From the NCBI GenBank assembly GCA_003158495.1, contig PMJT01000013.1, forward strand, positions 3,319 to 26,625: 23,307 nt of DNA, read 5' to 3'. The notes below the pieces were generated by a model. The model saw nothing but the letters and a program-made list of their open reading frames with translations. It was not told the origin of the DNA and ran no database searches. Both the position numbers and the translations under genes were made by a program. The DNA comes from Chloroflexota bacterium (GTDB lineage: Bacteria; Chloroflexota; Limnocylindria; Limnocylindrales; CSP1-4). This document shows, one piece after another, positions 16,510-23,307 of the stretch (position 1 is the first letter of the stretch; the number at the start of each line of letters is the position of its first letter).

Positions 16510-17309
16510 TGGACGGAATCCATGCCATCACCTTCGATTTCGGCAACACGCTGGTCCCGTTTCCGGCCGCGCCGATGGCCTCAGTGGTGGCCCTGACGGC
16601 TGAGGCCGCGGCCGGACTCGTCGGCTGCACTTCAGCCGAGTTCGTCTCCGTCTGGAGTGAGGAACGCCTCCGGCAGTTCGCGGAAGATGTCCCGGAGGGC
16701 CGCGAGGCGGACATGGACGTCCGCGTGGCCCGCGTCCTGGCGAGGCTCCGCGGCCGGAAGGCCCCGCCGCCGGGGGAGCGCTGGGACGACGCTGCGGCCG
16801 GCTCCTATTGCGAGCCGCACGAAGTCGAGTGGATTCTGGAAAAGTACGCCGGGGCGTTCGTCGGCATTACATTCGTGCCACCGGGTGTCGGTGCCATGCT
16901 GGAACGGCTCTCGCGCGAACGGCCGCTCGCGGTCCTGTCGAACTGGCCGCTGGCCCTGGCCGTGGATCGCTTCCTGGAGGCGGCCGGCTGGCGGCGCCAC
17001 CTGGCCGCTGTCGTTGTTTCCCAGCGGGTCGGGGCTATCAAGCCCTGGCCGGCGATCTTCGAGGCGGCGGCTGCCGAACTCGGGATGTCGTCCGGGCCGG
17101 GGATTCTCCACGTCGGCGACGACCTCGGCGCGGACATCGTCGGGGCCCACGGCGTCGGGTGGCGCGCGGCCTGGGTCCGGATCAAGCCCGAGGATTCGCC
17201 GCTGCCGGTGGCGGCGCCGGCGTCGAACGCTGCGCCGGACCTGACGATCGATTCGGTGCTGGAACTGGAGAACGCGCTCATACCGCCGCCGCCCGGACCG
17301 GCCCGGTAG
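16506..17309 (+). CDS. HAD superfamily hydrolase
   Basis: A 267-residue HAD-like protein. Motif I is FDFGNTL with nucleophile Asp11; the position of the usual second Asp is Gly13. Motif II is AVLSNWP, motif III has a Lys in GAIKPWPAIF, and motif IV is HVGDDLGADIVGA. A helical cap lies between motifs I and II (about 20-110). The general reaction would be phosphate ester or haloacid hydrolysis; the missing acid/base Asp makes a standard phosphatase less certain. The substrate cannot be named. ATG 16506 overlaps the helicase stop by four bases (an adjacent ATG at 16509 is equally possible), so it is translated with the helicase. A link to nucleotide or DNA-end metabolism is speculative. Stop TAG 17307 forms part of the next gene's -10-like box. 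Confidence 0.88.
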   Translation: MMDGIHAITFDFGNTLVPFPAAPMASVVALTAEAAAGLVGCTSAEFVSVWSEERLRQFAEDVPEGREADMDVRVARVLARLRGRKAPPPGERWDDAAAGSYCEPHEVEWILEKYAGAFVGITFVPPGVGAMLERLSRERPLAVLSNWPLALAVDRFLEAAGWRRHLAAVVVSQRVGAIKPWPAIFEAAAAELGMSSGPGILHVGDDLGADIVGAHGVGWRAAWVRIKPEDSPLPVAAPASNAAPDLTIDSVLELENALIPPPPGPAR

Positions 17310-17312
17310 ACT
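17307..17312 (+). promoter_or_regulatory. -10-like box of the 17319 membrane-protein gene
   Basis: TAGACT, beginning at the stop codon of the HAD gene and ending six bases before GTG 17319. The G-rich bases in between touch the start codon and are too close to serve as a normal ribosome site. Confidence 0.4.
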
Positions 17313-17318
17313 GAGGGG

Positions 17319-17693
17319 GTGGGAGCGAAGGATCGGCTCGGCAACTGGTTCTTCATCGGCGCGGCGGTCGCAGCCTGGATCGTCGTCGCCCAGATCTTGA
17401 CCACCACCTATCCGCGCGCCAGCGCCACGTCCGGCCTCGAGGGCGCCGGGATGATCGGCCTCGCCTGCGGTCTGACCGCCGTGCCGCTCTTCTGGCTGGT
17501 GCCGTTTGCCCGCCACCGCCGAATCGCCCTCCTGGGCGACTGGAGTCGGGCCATCCGGCGGGGGGCATGGGTCGCCGCAGTCGTCGCCCTGTTCGTCGCG
17601 TTGCGCATCCAGTCCGTGCTCAGCCTGCCGATCGCGATATTCGTGGTGGTCCTCGTCCTGATGGCGGAAATCACGCTGTCGATGGAACGGTGA
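17319..17693 (+). CDS. Small multi-pass membrane protein, function unknown
   Basis: A 124-residue hydrophobic protein of no recognised family. It has about four membrane segments: residues 10-28, 43-63, 83-97 and 101-119. Short basic loops (FARHRR, SRAIRRG) are expected on the cytoplasmic side. No catalytic motif is visible. GTG 17319 is the first start and no ribosome site is at proper distance; a -10-like TAGACT six bases upstream suggests a leaderless message. It follows the HAD gene by nine bases, so readthrough from the helicase-HAD unit is also likely. The third-position GC content and strong hydrophobic periodicity favour a real gene over a chance frame. Confidence 0.75.
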   Translation: MGAKDRLGNWFFIGAAVAAWIVVAQILTTTYPRASATSGLEGAGMIGLACGLTAVPLFWLVPFARHRRIALLGDWSRAIRRGAWVAAVVALFVALRIQSVLSLPIAIFVVVLVLMAEITLSMER

Positions 17694-17805
17694 GAGCGCT
17701 GCCTTGGGGACCGTCGCGGGAGAGCCGGCGGCCCGCGGACCCATCCTCGGGCGACACGCGGCAATGAGGCGCTCCCTGGCCTCTGTAGAGCCGCGTCGAA
17801 GGCGC

Positions 17806-17811
17806 TAGGCT
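17806..17811 (+). promoter_or_regulatory. -10-like box of the methyltransferase gene
   Basis: TAGGCT, seven bases before ATG 17819, with no ribosome site between. The preceding intergenic region (17694-17805) shows no clear terminator or -35 box. Confidence 0.35.
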
Positions 17812-17818
17812 GTACGAG

Positions 17819-18634
17819 ATGGCCGAGCCCAACCGCGACCCCGCGACCGATGCAGCGCTGGCCCGGCTTTACGATCTCGACTTCGTCGAGGATCCCGGCG
17901 ACCTGGACCTTTATCTCGCCATGGCGTCACGAACCGGCGGCCCAGTGCTGGAGATCGCTGCCGGCTCGGGGCGGGTAGCGATCCCGCTCGCCGAAGCGGG
18001 GTTCGAGGTCACTGCAGTAGACATCGATGCGGCGATGCTGGCCCGTTTGTCGAAGGCCGCTGCCGATTCGGGCCCGTCGGCCTTCGAGCGAATAGAGGTC
18101 GTCCCGGCGGATCTCATCGGTTTGACGTTGCCCGGCCGCGCCCGTTTTCGGCTGGCAATCCTCGCCCTCAATTCCATTCTGCTGCTCGCCACTCGGGAGG
18201 CACAGGTCGCCGCGATCGAGACGCTGGCCCGCCATTTGGCCTTGGGCGGGCTCGCAGTCGTCGACGTATGGCTTCCCAGTGCCGACGAGCTGGCCCGCTA
18301 CGACGGCCGGATCGGCCTCGAGTACGTGCGCGTCGACCCGGCCACGGGCCTGGTCGTGACCAAGACGACGGCAGCGCAGCATGAGCCGGCCACCGGGCGC
18401 GTCATCCTGACCGCCATCTATGAGGAGAGCGAGCAGGGTGGGGCCACCCGCCGCTGGATCCGAGAGGACACACTGAGGCTTCTCAACGCCGACGATTTGC
18501 GTGCCATGGCGGAATCGGCCGGCCTGGAAGTCGAGGTCGTGGCGGGCGACTACGACCTCAACCCGATCGGACCCCATGACGATCGGGCCATCCTGGTAGC
18601 GCGTAGGCGGGGCAGACCCGCCTCACCAGATTGA
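17819..18634 (+). CDS. Class I SAM-dependent methyltransferase
   Basis: A 271-residue cytoplasmic methyltransferase with a Rossmann-type fold. Motif I VLEIAAGSGR is at 43-52, followed by the strand-2 acidic end TAVDID (Asp68 is the likely ribose-binding residue) and motif IV-like RLAILALNSILLL. The C-terminal part ends with a beta-rich segment (ILVARRRGR). The substrate cannot be inferred; members of this type (Methyltransf_25-like) act on small molecules, lipids or proteins. The N-terminus (ATDAALARLYDLDF) is typical of the group. Start ATG 17819 is supported by the -10-like box seven bases upstream. The last codons contain an inverted repeat just before the next gene's promoter. Confidence 0.88.
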   Translation: MAEPNRDPATDAALARLYDLDFVEDPGDLDLYLAMASRTGGPVLEIAAGSGRVAIPLAEAGFEVTAVDIDAAMLARLSKAAADSGPSAFERIEVVPADLIGLTLPGRARFRLAILALNSILLLATREAQVAAIETLARHLALGGLAVVDVWLPSADELARYDGRIGLEYVRVDPATGLVVTKTTAAQHEPATGRVILTAIYEESEQGGATRRWIREDTLRLLNADDLRAMAESAGLEVEVVAGDYDLNPIGPHDDRAILVARRRGRPASPD

Positions 18635-18640
18635 TATAGT
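18605..18640 (+). promoter_or_regulatory. Promoter region of the CpaE-like gene with inverted repeat
   Basis: AGGCGGG (18605-18611) and CCCGCCT (18617-18623) form a 7-base inverted repeat around GCAGA, at the -35 position of a TATAGT box (18635-18640). The box follows the methyltransferase stop directly and lies six bases before GTG 18647, with no ribosome site. The repeat could be an operator or the methyltransferase 3' hairpin. Confidence 0.4.
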
Positions 18641-18646
18641 CGGACC

Positions 18647-19789
18647 GTGGCCAACCCCGTCTCGATTCGTCTACTCGTCGCCGAAGACGTGCCCCAGGTA
18701 AGTCAGCACGTGCGCAACCTGCTGAGCGTGCAGTCGCATGTGCAGCTGCTCGAAGTGCTCAGCGACGGTTCGAAGGTCCTTGAGGCGGTGAACCAGCTCC
18801 GGCCGGACGTGGTCATGGTGGATCTGCTCCTGCAGGGCAAGGTCAAGGGCCCGCAGCTGATCGAGCGGATAAGGGATTCCGGGCTGGACATTCCGGTCGT
18901 GGTCCTGACCGTGCCCCAGCATCCACTGGCCCGCGACCCCAACCGCGGCATAGAAGCGGTCCTGACACTTCCGTTCAGTGGCTTCGAGCTCGTCAACACG
19001 CTGACCCACGTCCTGCTGGATCGGCAGGCCCGAACGTCGGGTGCGTGCCGCGTGATCTCGGTCTTCTCGCCCAAGGGCGGAGTCGGCAAGACCACCATCG
19101 CATTCAATCTGGCCGTCTCGCTTGCCCAGATGGGCGTATCGACGGCCCTGATCGATGGCAGCCTCCAATACGGGGACCTCAGGTCCCTGCTCAAGGTGCC
19201 GAGCGACGTGCCCTCGATCCTGGACCTGCCGACGGACAAGGTGCAAGAGTCGGACCTGCGAGACGTGTTGTGGCGAGACCCGGCCGGGATAGACATCCTG
19301 CTGGCGCCGCCGCGGGTCGAGATGGCGGAGATGATCACGCCGCGCGATATCGAAAAGACGATCTCACTGCTGCGCCGGTTGTACGAGGCCATCATCATCG
19401 ACACGCCGGCCGCGCTGTCAGAAACGACACTGGCGTTGCTCGACGGCTCGGATACCGTCCTGTCTGTCGTGACCTACGACTCCACGACTATCCACAACAC
19501 CATCGCGCTGGCCGAAGTCTTCTCTTCGATCGGCTATCCGCCGGATAAGATCCGCTACCTGATCAATCGCTCTGATTCGAGCGGAGGCATCGGCAAGGAC
19601 GAGCTGATGCGAGCGCTTGGTCGACGTCTCGATTTCGAAGTCGTCTCGGACGGGCGACTCGTCGTCAGCGCCAACAATGAAGGGATGCCGTTCGTTGTCT
19701 CCGCGCCCGATGCTGCGATCAGCCGCGACGTGCGCCGCGTGGCAGAGGCCCTCCTGGGCCGCACGGCCGGCGCCTCCGTGAGACACTGA
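18647..19789 (+). CDS. CpaE/TadZ-like protein: degenerate receiver domain plus MinD/ParA-type ATPase
   Basis: A 380-residue protein. Residues 1-125 are a response-regulator receiver fold with acidic Glu13-Asp14, candidate phospho-acceptor Asp59 (MVDLLLQG) and Thr88. The invariant Lys before the conserved Pro is replaced by Leu108 (TLPF), so phosphorylation signalling is doubtful. Residues 134-370 are a MinD/ParA-type ATPase with deviant Walker A KGGVGKTT (143-150; signature Lys143, Lys148), ALIDGSLQYGD and IIIDTPA. This layout is that of CpaE/TadZ, which positions type IVc (Tad) pilus machinery at the pole, but no pilus gene is in the window, so an orphan positioning role is equally possible. 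GTG 18647 is chosen because of the adjacent TATAGT box; there is no ribosome site. murI starts four bases after the stop. Confidence 0.9.
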   Translation: MANPVSIRLLVAEDVPQVSQHVRNLLSVQSHVQLLEVLSDGSKVLEAVNQLRPDVVMVDLLLQGKVKGPQLIERIRDSGLDIPVVVLTVPQHPLARDPNRGIEAVLTLPFSGFELVNTLTHVLLDRQARTSGACRVISVFSPKGGVGKTTIAFNLAVSLAQMGVSTALIDGSLQYGDLRSLLKVPSDVPSILDLPTDKVQESDLRDVLWRDPAGIDILLAPPRVEMAEMITPRDIEKTISLLRRLYEAIIIDTPAALSETTLALLDGSDTVLSVVTYDSTTIHNTIALAEVFSSIGYPPDKIRYLINRSDSSGGIGKDELMRALGRRLDFEVVSDGRLVVSANNEGMPFVVSAPDAAISRDVRRVAEALLGRTAGASVRH

Positions 19790-19793
19790 GGCC

Positions 19794-20714
19794 GTGTCCG
19801 ACCCAAGACCCATAGGCGTATTTGACTCCGGAGTCGGCGGCCTGACCGTCTTGCGGGAGATCCTGCGCCGACTGCCATTCGAATCGACCGTCTACCTCGG
19901 CGACAACGCCCGCGCTCCGTACGGGACTCGTTCGGACGACGAGGTTCGCCGGTTCAGCGTGCAGGCGCTGGACGCCCTTGTCCGCTGCGACGTGAAGGCC
20001 CTGGTGGTCGCCTGCAACACGTCCACATCCGTGGCCCTTGCCGACTTCCGGCGCCGCTACGATTTGCCCGTCCTGGGCGTTGTTCGGCCGGGCGCCGCGG
20101 CCGCGGCCCTCGCCACGCGCAACCGGCGCGTCGGGGTGATTGCCACGCCCGCCACGGTCCGGTCGCGGGCGTACTTCAACGCTATCAAGGATGAGAACCC
20201 GGCCATCGAGGTCTACGAACACGCCACGCCGAGCCTGGTTCCGCTCGTCGAGGCGGGCCGGTTTAGCGGATCCCAGGTCGAGGCTGCTGTCAAGGCGGCC
20301 GTTGCGCCGCTGCTCGGCGCACGCAACGAGGACGGCGACTTCATCTTCCCGCTCCCGCCCTCGGCGAAGATCGATACGTTGCTGCTCGGCTGCACCCATT
20401 ACCCGCTTCTTGCCTCACTGCTGCGCGACTGTGTCGGCGACGGCGTGGCGATCGTGGATTCGGCCACTGCGACGGCTTCCTCGCTGGCCGAGTTGCTGTC
20501 GGTGAACGCGCTCGAGGCCCCCGGCACCACTCGAGGCACGGCCGCGGATGCCGGCATGGCCGGCCACGAGCCGCCGGACGAGGTCGCCGAGGCTCCCACT
20601 CACCGCCAGCTGACTACTGGTGACGTCGCCGCGTTCCGCGCGGTCGCGGAGAGAATGTTCGGCGAGGAGTTCCCGGATATCGGCGTCGTGGACCTCGAGG
20701 CCGGCGTAGCGTGA
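19794..20714 (+). CDS. murI: Glutamate racemase
   Basis: Interconverts L- and D-glutamate for peptidoglycan in a cofactor-independent reaction using two cysteines. The 306 residues include Asp11 in VFDSGVGG, YLGDNARAPYG (35-44), Cys74 in VVACNTSTS, Cys200 in LLGCTHYPLL and His202, so all expected active-site residues are present. It is slightly longer than the usual 265-285 residues because of an Ala/Gly/Glu-rich insertion at about 235-280 before the final helix. GTG 19794 lies four bases after the CpaE-like stop; GAGG is only two bases before the start, so translation probably depends on coupling. It shows that the organism makes a D-Glu-containing wall. The stop overlaps the next start as GTGA. 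Confidence 0.95.
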   Translation: MSDPRPIGVFDSGVGGLTVLREILRRLPFESTVYLGDNARAPYGTRSDDEVRRFSVQALDALVRCDVKALVVACNTSTSVALADFRRRYDLPVLGVVRPGAAAAALATRNRRVGVIATPATVRSRAYFNAIKDENPAIEVYEHATPSLVPLVEAGRFSGSQVEAAVKAAVAPLLGARNEDGDFIFPLPPSAKIDTLLLGCTHYPLLASLLRDCVGDGVAIVDSATATASSLAELLSVNALEAPGTTRGTAADAGMAGHEPPDEVAEAPTHRQLTTGDVAAFRAVAERMFGEEFPDIGVVDLEAGVA

Positions 20715-21949
20715 GCGGCGACCCCCGGGCCGACGAGCGGGGCGGCGGCCGGCCTCCTTCGAAGCGTCCGAAGGGCGGCTTCGGCCGCGACACCTTCATG
20801 CAGGCGGGGTTCGTCGCCGGTGCAGTCGTAGGGGCCGTGGCGACTGTCATGGGTCGTCGAGCGGAGCGCTCGGCGCGACGCGGCTTGATTGATTGGAAGA
20901 CCGTCGAGCGCCTGGCTGCCAATCGCGTCCGCAGCGCCCCCGGGTCACTCGACCCGTTCGAACTCCAACGCGCCGCGCCTGTCTACGCCTCGGCGATGGC
21001 CGAGATCGTGCCGGCGCTGAGCCGCGCCCTCGAGACCGAGTTGCCGGGCGTGGTCGAACGGAGTGGGGTGGTCGACCGCTCGACATGGATCCACGCCAAC
21101 GTGGCCACATTTGCCACGTTGATGGGCAAGATCGAAGGGGATCTTCTCGAGCAGATCCTCCCGCCGGGCGCAGGCCTGATCAAATCGTCGATGGCGATCG
21201 CGAACCGGATGGTCACGACGCGTCAGTTCGCGTACCTGCTCGGCTTCCTCGGCCAGCGCGTACTGGGCCAGTACGACATGGCATTGCTGACGGCCGAGTC
21301 CGAACCGGGTCGGCTCATGTTCGTCGACGAGAACATCCGCCGAACGGCCTCCGTGCTCGACGTGCCACTGAACCCGTTCCGGACGTGGATCGCCCTTCAC
21401 GAGACGACTCATGCCTTCGAGTTCGAGGCCCATCCGTGGCTTCGGCCGTTCATGGCAGAGCGCCTGGAAAGCCAGCTGCGGTCACTGTCGACTGGCGCCG
21501 AGACGATGAGTCGCGATGCCGTCGGGCATCTTGGCAAGATGCTCAAGGGCGCGGCCGGCGGCGAGAACTGGATGGAGGGGTTGATGACCCCGGATCAGCG
21601 CCGAGAGTTCCGCGAAATCCAGGCGGTGATGAGCCTGCTGGAAGGGTTCGGCGACTACATCATGGACGAAGTCGGGCGTGACCTCGTGCCCGACGTCGAA
21701 GCTATCAGCGCGAAGTTCCATGCGCGCAGGGGGGAACGAACCGGCTTCGAGCGAGCCATGATGCGTGTCACCGGCATGGATCTCAAGATGGAGCAGTATC
21801 GCAAGGGCGAGGCGTTCGTAGCCGAAGTCGCGAAGGCCCGGGGAGCGGAGGCGCTGCGTGCGCTCTGGCTCGGGCCCGAGAATCTGCCGTCACCCGAGGA
21901 GATAGATCAACCGTCAAGTTGGCTGGCAAGGGTGCTGCCCAAGCCCTGA
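20711..21949 (+). CDS. Zinc-dependent metalloprotease of the DUF2342 / F420-associated family
   Basis: A 412-residue zincin. The catalytic motif HETTH is at 230-234 (His230, Glu231, His234), and a downstream LEGFGDYIMDEVG with Glu311 is the probable third ligand region. A Gly/Ala-rich hydrophobic stretch at about 29-50 (AGFVAGAVVGAVATVMG) could be a membrane anchor after a basic, Gly-rich N-terminus. The family (DUF2342, TIGR03624, named for co-occurrence with coenzyme F420 genes) is found in Actinobacteria and Chloroflexota; the true substrate is unknown. GTG 20711 overlaps the murI stop as GTGA, so it belongs to the same transcript. The coupling to a wall enzyme suggests an envelope role, but that is only contextual. 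Confidence 0.9.
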   Translation: MSGDPRADERGGGRPPSKRPKGGFGRDTFMQAGFVAGAVVGAVATVMGRRAERSARRGLIDWKTVERLAANRVRSAPGSLDPFELQRAAPVYASAMAEIVPALSRALETELPGVVERSGVVDRSTWIHANVATFATLMGKIEGDLLEQILPPGAGLIKSSMAIANRMVTTRQFAYLLGFLGQRVLGQYDMALLTAESEPGRLMFVDENIRRTASVLDVPLNPFRTWIALHETTHAFEFEAHPWLRPFMAERLESQLRSLSTGAETMSRDAVGHLGKMLKGAAGGENWMEGLMTPDQRREFREIQAVMSLLEGFGDYIMDEVGRDLVPDVEAISAKFHARRGERTGFERAMMRVTGMDLKMEQYRKGEAFVAEVAKARGAEALRALWLGPENLPSPEEIDQPSSWLARVLPKP

Positions 21950-21976
21950 TCGAGCCATCAAGCACAGGGACGCCAC

Positions 21977-23008
21977 ATGACCACCGGAAGCCTCGAACTG
22001 GTCGGGCCTGGACATGGGCCCGGCGGATCGCCGCTCGCGATCGCCATCAGCCCGATATTGACCGGGCGTGATGCCTTCGGCTCCATGCGCGAGCAGATCC
22101 TCGAGGCCGCTCCAGGTACCCGAGTGATCCCGGTGAGCGCGGATGGCGTTGCGGATGAACCGCTCGACGAGGTCGAGGTCTTGCTCCGCGGCTGGTCGCT
22201 CGGAGGCGAGCCGCTGGACCGTCTCGTGGGACGCGCGCCCAAGCTGCGTTGGATCCACTCGGTCTCGGTCGGAGTCGAGTCCGTGCTGACACCCTGCACC
22301 CTCGTGCGCGGCCTGACCGTTACCAACGGCCGCGGCGTCTTCGACCAGCCGATCGCGGAATACGTCATGACGATGATCCTGAGCATCTGCCGGGGTCTTC
22401 CGCAGCTCCTGGAACTCCAGCGCGAGCGTACCTGGCAACCGATCGAGGCCCAGGAGATGTCCCAGGTGACGATCGGGCTGGTCGGGCTGGGCGGCATCGG
22501 CTGCGAGGTGGCCAAGCTGGCGCGGCCGTTCGGTTCGCGGATCGTGGCCATCCGGCGTCGGCCCGAGGCGGGGCCCGTCGACGGCGTGGAGTTGCTCGGC
22601 GGGATGGACGCGCTGCCAAAGCTGCTTGCCGTGTCCGATTTCGTAGTCCTGGCCGTCCCCCTCACTATCGAGACGGACGCGCTCCTCGACGACATAGCTC
22701 TCTCGGCCATCAAACCGAGGGCCTGGGTCATCAACGTCGCCCGCGGCGGACTGATCGACGAAGGCGCCCTCTTGCGGGCGCTCCGGTCCGGGCCGCTCGG
22801 CGGGGCGGTGCTGGACACCTTCCGCCAGGAACCGCTCCCGGAGACTTCGCCATACTACCGACTCTCCAACTGCATTGTCACGCCGCACACGAGCTGGTCC
22901 AGCGGGGCCGTCCTGGGCCGGACCTTCGACGTCTTCTGCGAGAACCTTCGCCGCTATCGCGCCGGCGAGCCACTCAAGCACGTGGTTGACCCGACGGCGG
23001 GGTATTAG
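21977..23008 (+). CDS. D-2-hydroxyacid dehydrogenase, NAD(P)-binding
   Basis: A 343-residue member of the D-isomer-specific 2-hydroxyacid dehydrogenase family, which reduces 2-keto acids. GLGGIG (170-175) binds the dinucleotide, and Arg256 (NVARGGL), Glu285 (FRQEPL) and His304 (VTPHTSW) form the catalytic set, all intact. HTSW near the catalytic His, RRRP (193-196, where the acidic NAD-selective residue usually sits) and the short N-terminal domain resemble GhrA-type glyoxylate/hydroxypyruvate reductases and suggest NADPH use. It has no ACT domain, so it is not a second SerA of the long type. AGGGA six bases before ATG 21977 is the ribosome site. It follows the metalloprotease by 27 bases and is probably in the same transcript. 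The exact substrate is unknown. Confidence 0.92.
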   Translation: MTTGSLELVGPGHGPGGSPLAIAISPILTGRDAFGSMREQILEAAPGTRVIPVSADGVADEPLDEVEVLLRGWSLGGEPLDRLVGRAPKLRWIHSVSVGVESVLTPCTLVRGLTVTNGRGVFDQPIAEYVMTMILSICRGLPQLLELQRERTWQPIEAQEMSQVTIGLVGLGGIGCEVAKLARPFGSRIVAIRRRPEAGPVDGVELLGGMDALPKLLAVSDFVVLAVPLTIETDALLDDIALSAIKPRAWVINVARGGLIDEGALLRALRSGPLGGAVLDTFRQEPLPETSPYYRLSNCIVTPHTSWSSGAVLGRTFDVFCENLRRYRAGEPLKHVVDPTAGY

Positions 23009-23065
23009 TTCGCCCGGTGAGGTAGAGATAGGTCGCGGATGCGCTCCCTGGCTGACGCACTCCGT

Positions 23066-23102
23066 TAGCATGTGCGTGGCGCAACTGCGTCATGCGGAGG
23101 AG
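23066..23102 (+). promoter_or_regulatory. -10-like box and ribosome binding site of the YchF-like gene
   Basis: TAGCAT at 23066-23071 and GGAGGAG at 23096-23102, eleven bases before ATG 23114. A conventional leader of about 35 bases is expected. No clear -35 element. Confidence 0.4.
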
Positions 23103-23113
23103 ATAGCCAGCAC

Positions 23114-23307
23114 ATGCAGATCGCCATCGTCGGGCTCGCGGGCTCTGGGAAGACGACCGTCTTCAACACTCTGACCCGGGGCCACGCCCAGACCGGCGGC
23201 TACGGCGGGATGGAAGTCCATGTCGGCACCGTCAAGGTTCCCGACGATCGACTGGTCACTCTCGCCGACATCTTCAAGCCCAAGAAGATCGTCCAGGCCG
23301 ACGTCAC
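23114..23307 (+). CDS. YchF-like P-loop GTPase/ATPase (3' end cut by window)
   Basis: Only the first 65 residues are present. The start MQIAIVGLAGSGKTTVFN holds a Walker A motif, GLAGSGKT. The segment VHVGTVKVPDDRLVTLADIFKPKK matches the YchF/Obg-type VGxVxVPDxRLxxLxxIFxPKK pattern very well, which identifies the family. YchF proteins bind ribosomes, prefer ATP to GTP and carry a C-terminal TGS-like domain, not visible here. Most YchF proteins have NVGKST in the P-loop; this one has GSGKTT, marking a divergent subfamily. ATG 23114 is supported by a strong GGAGGAG site. Confidence 0.85.
   Translation, partial: MQIAIVGLAGSGKTTVFNTLTRGHAQTGGYGGMEVHVGTVKVPDDRLVTLADIFKPKKIVQADV

Noticed and set aside
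21914..23071. Minus-strand frame of 385 codons opposite the 2-hydroxyacid dehydrogenase.
   Set aside because: The plus strand has the full dehydrogenase catalytic set; the antisense frame is a GC-driven shadow.

Overview
The window is GC-rich bacterial chromosome carrying mostly housekeeping genes. It is nearly fully coding, with a GC-dominated third codon position and many GTG or TTG starts. The gene mix suggests an uncultured member of the Chloroflexota (Limnocylindria-like), with a deep actinobacterial lineage as the alternative. The pointers are a DUF4446 membrane protein, a DUF2342/TIGR03624-type metalloprotease, a class V aminotransferase next to serA, a CpaE-like receiver-ATPase, an AddB-type helicase-nuclease and a YchF-like GTPase. 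This is inference from gene content; no rRNA or tRNA gene was seen.

Layout. 1-2273 (+) is the 3' part of a membrane-anchored transglutaminase-like protein. 2324-5975 (-) is a tight three-gene cluster (class V aminotransferase, serA, histidine phosphatase) that could supply all three steps of the phosphorylated serine pathway. 6062-6730 (+) is a vapBC toxin-antitoxin pair, divergent from the serine cluster. 6731-7629 is the only loosely coding stretch: it holds two hairpin repeats, a small minus-strand hypothetical gene and the remains of another reading frame. 7630-9132 (-) is rarA, divergent from a CckA-like hybrid histidine kinase (9385-11730, +). A small minus-strand membrane protein (11802-12188) is divergent from a DUF4446 protein (12403-13287, +). 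A 1053-residue UvrD-type helicase fused to an Fe-S nuclease follows (13348-16509), overlapped by a HAD-like gene, then a small membrane protein, a methyltransferase, a CpaE-like ATPase, murI, a DUF2342 metalloprotease, a 2-hydroxyacid dehydrogenase and the start of a YchF-like GTPase cut by the window edge.

Function and regulation. Several neighbours share start/stop overlaps (ATGA or GTGA) and look translationally coupled: aminotransferase-serA, helicase-HAD, murI-DUF2342. Genes that appear to have their own promoter fall into two classes. In rarA, vapB, the hybrid kinase, the 17319 membrane protein, the methyltransferase and the CpaE-like gene, a -10-like hexamer lies only 6-9 bases before the start codon with no usable Shine-Dalgarno, which predicts leaderless mRNAs. 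The aminotransferase, the DUF4446 gene and the YchF-like gene instead have a -10-like box, a leader and a purine-rich ribosome site.

I found no CRISPR array, insertion sequence, prophage or clearly new defence system. The most interesting items are the possible complete serine operon built from non-classical enzymes, the recurrent leaderless promoter pattern, the paired hairpin repeat after vapC, and the one-polypeptide helicase/Fe-S nuclease.
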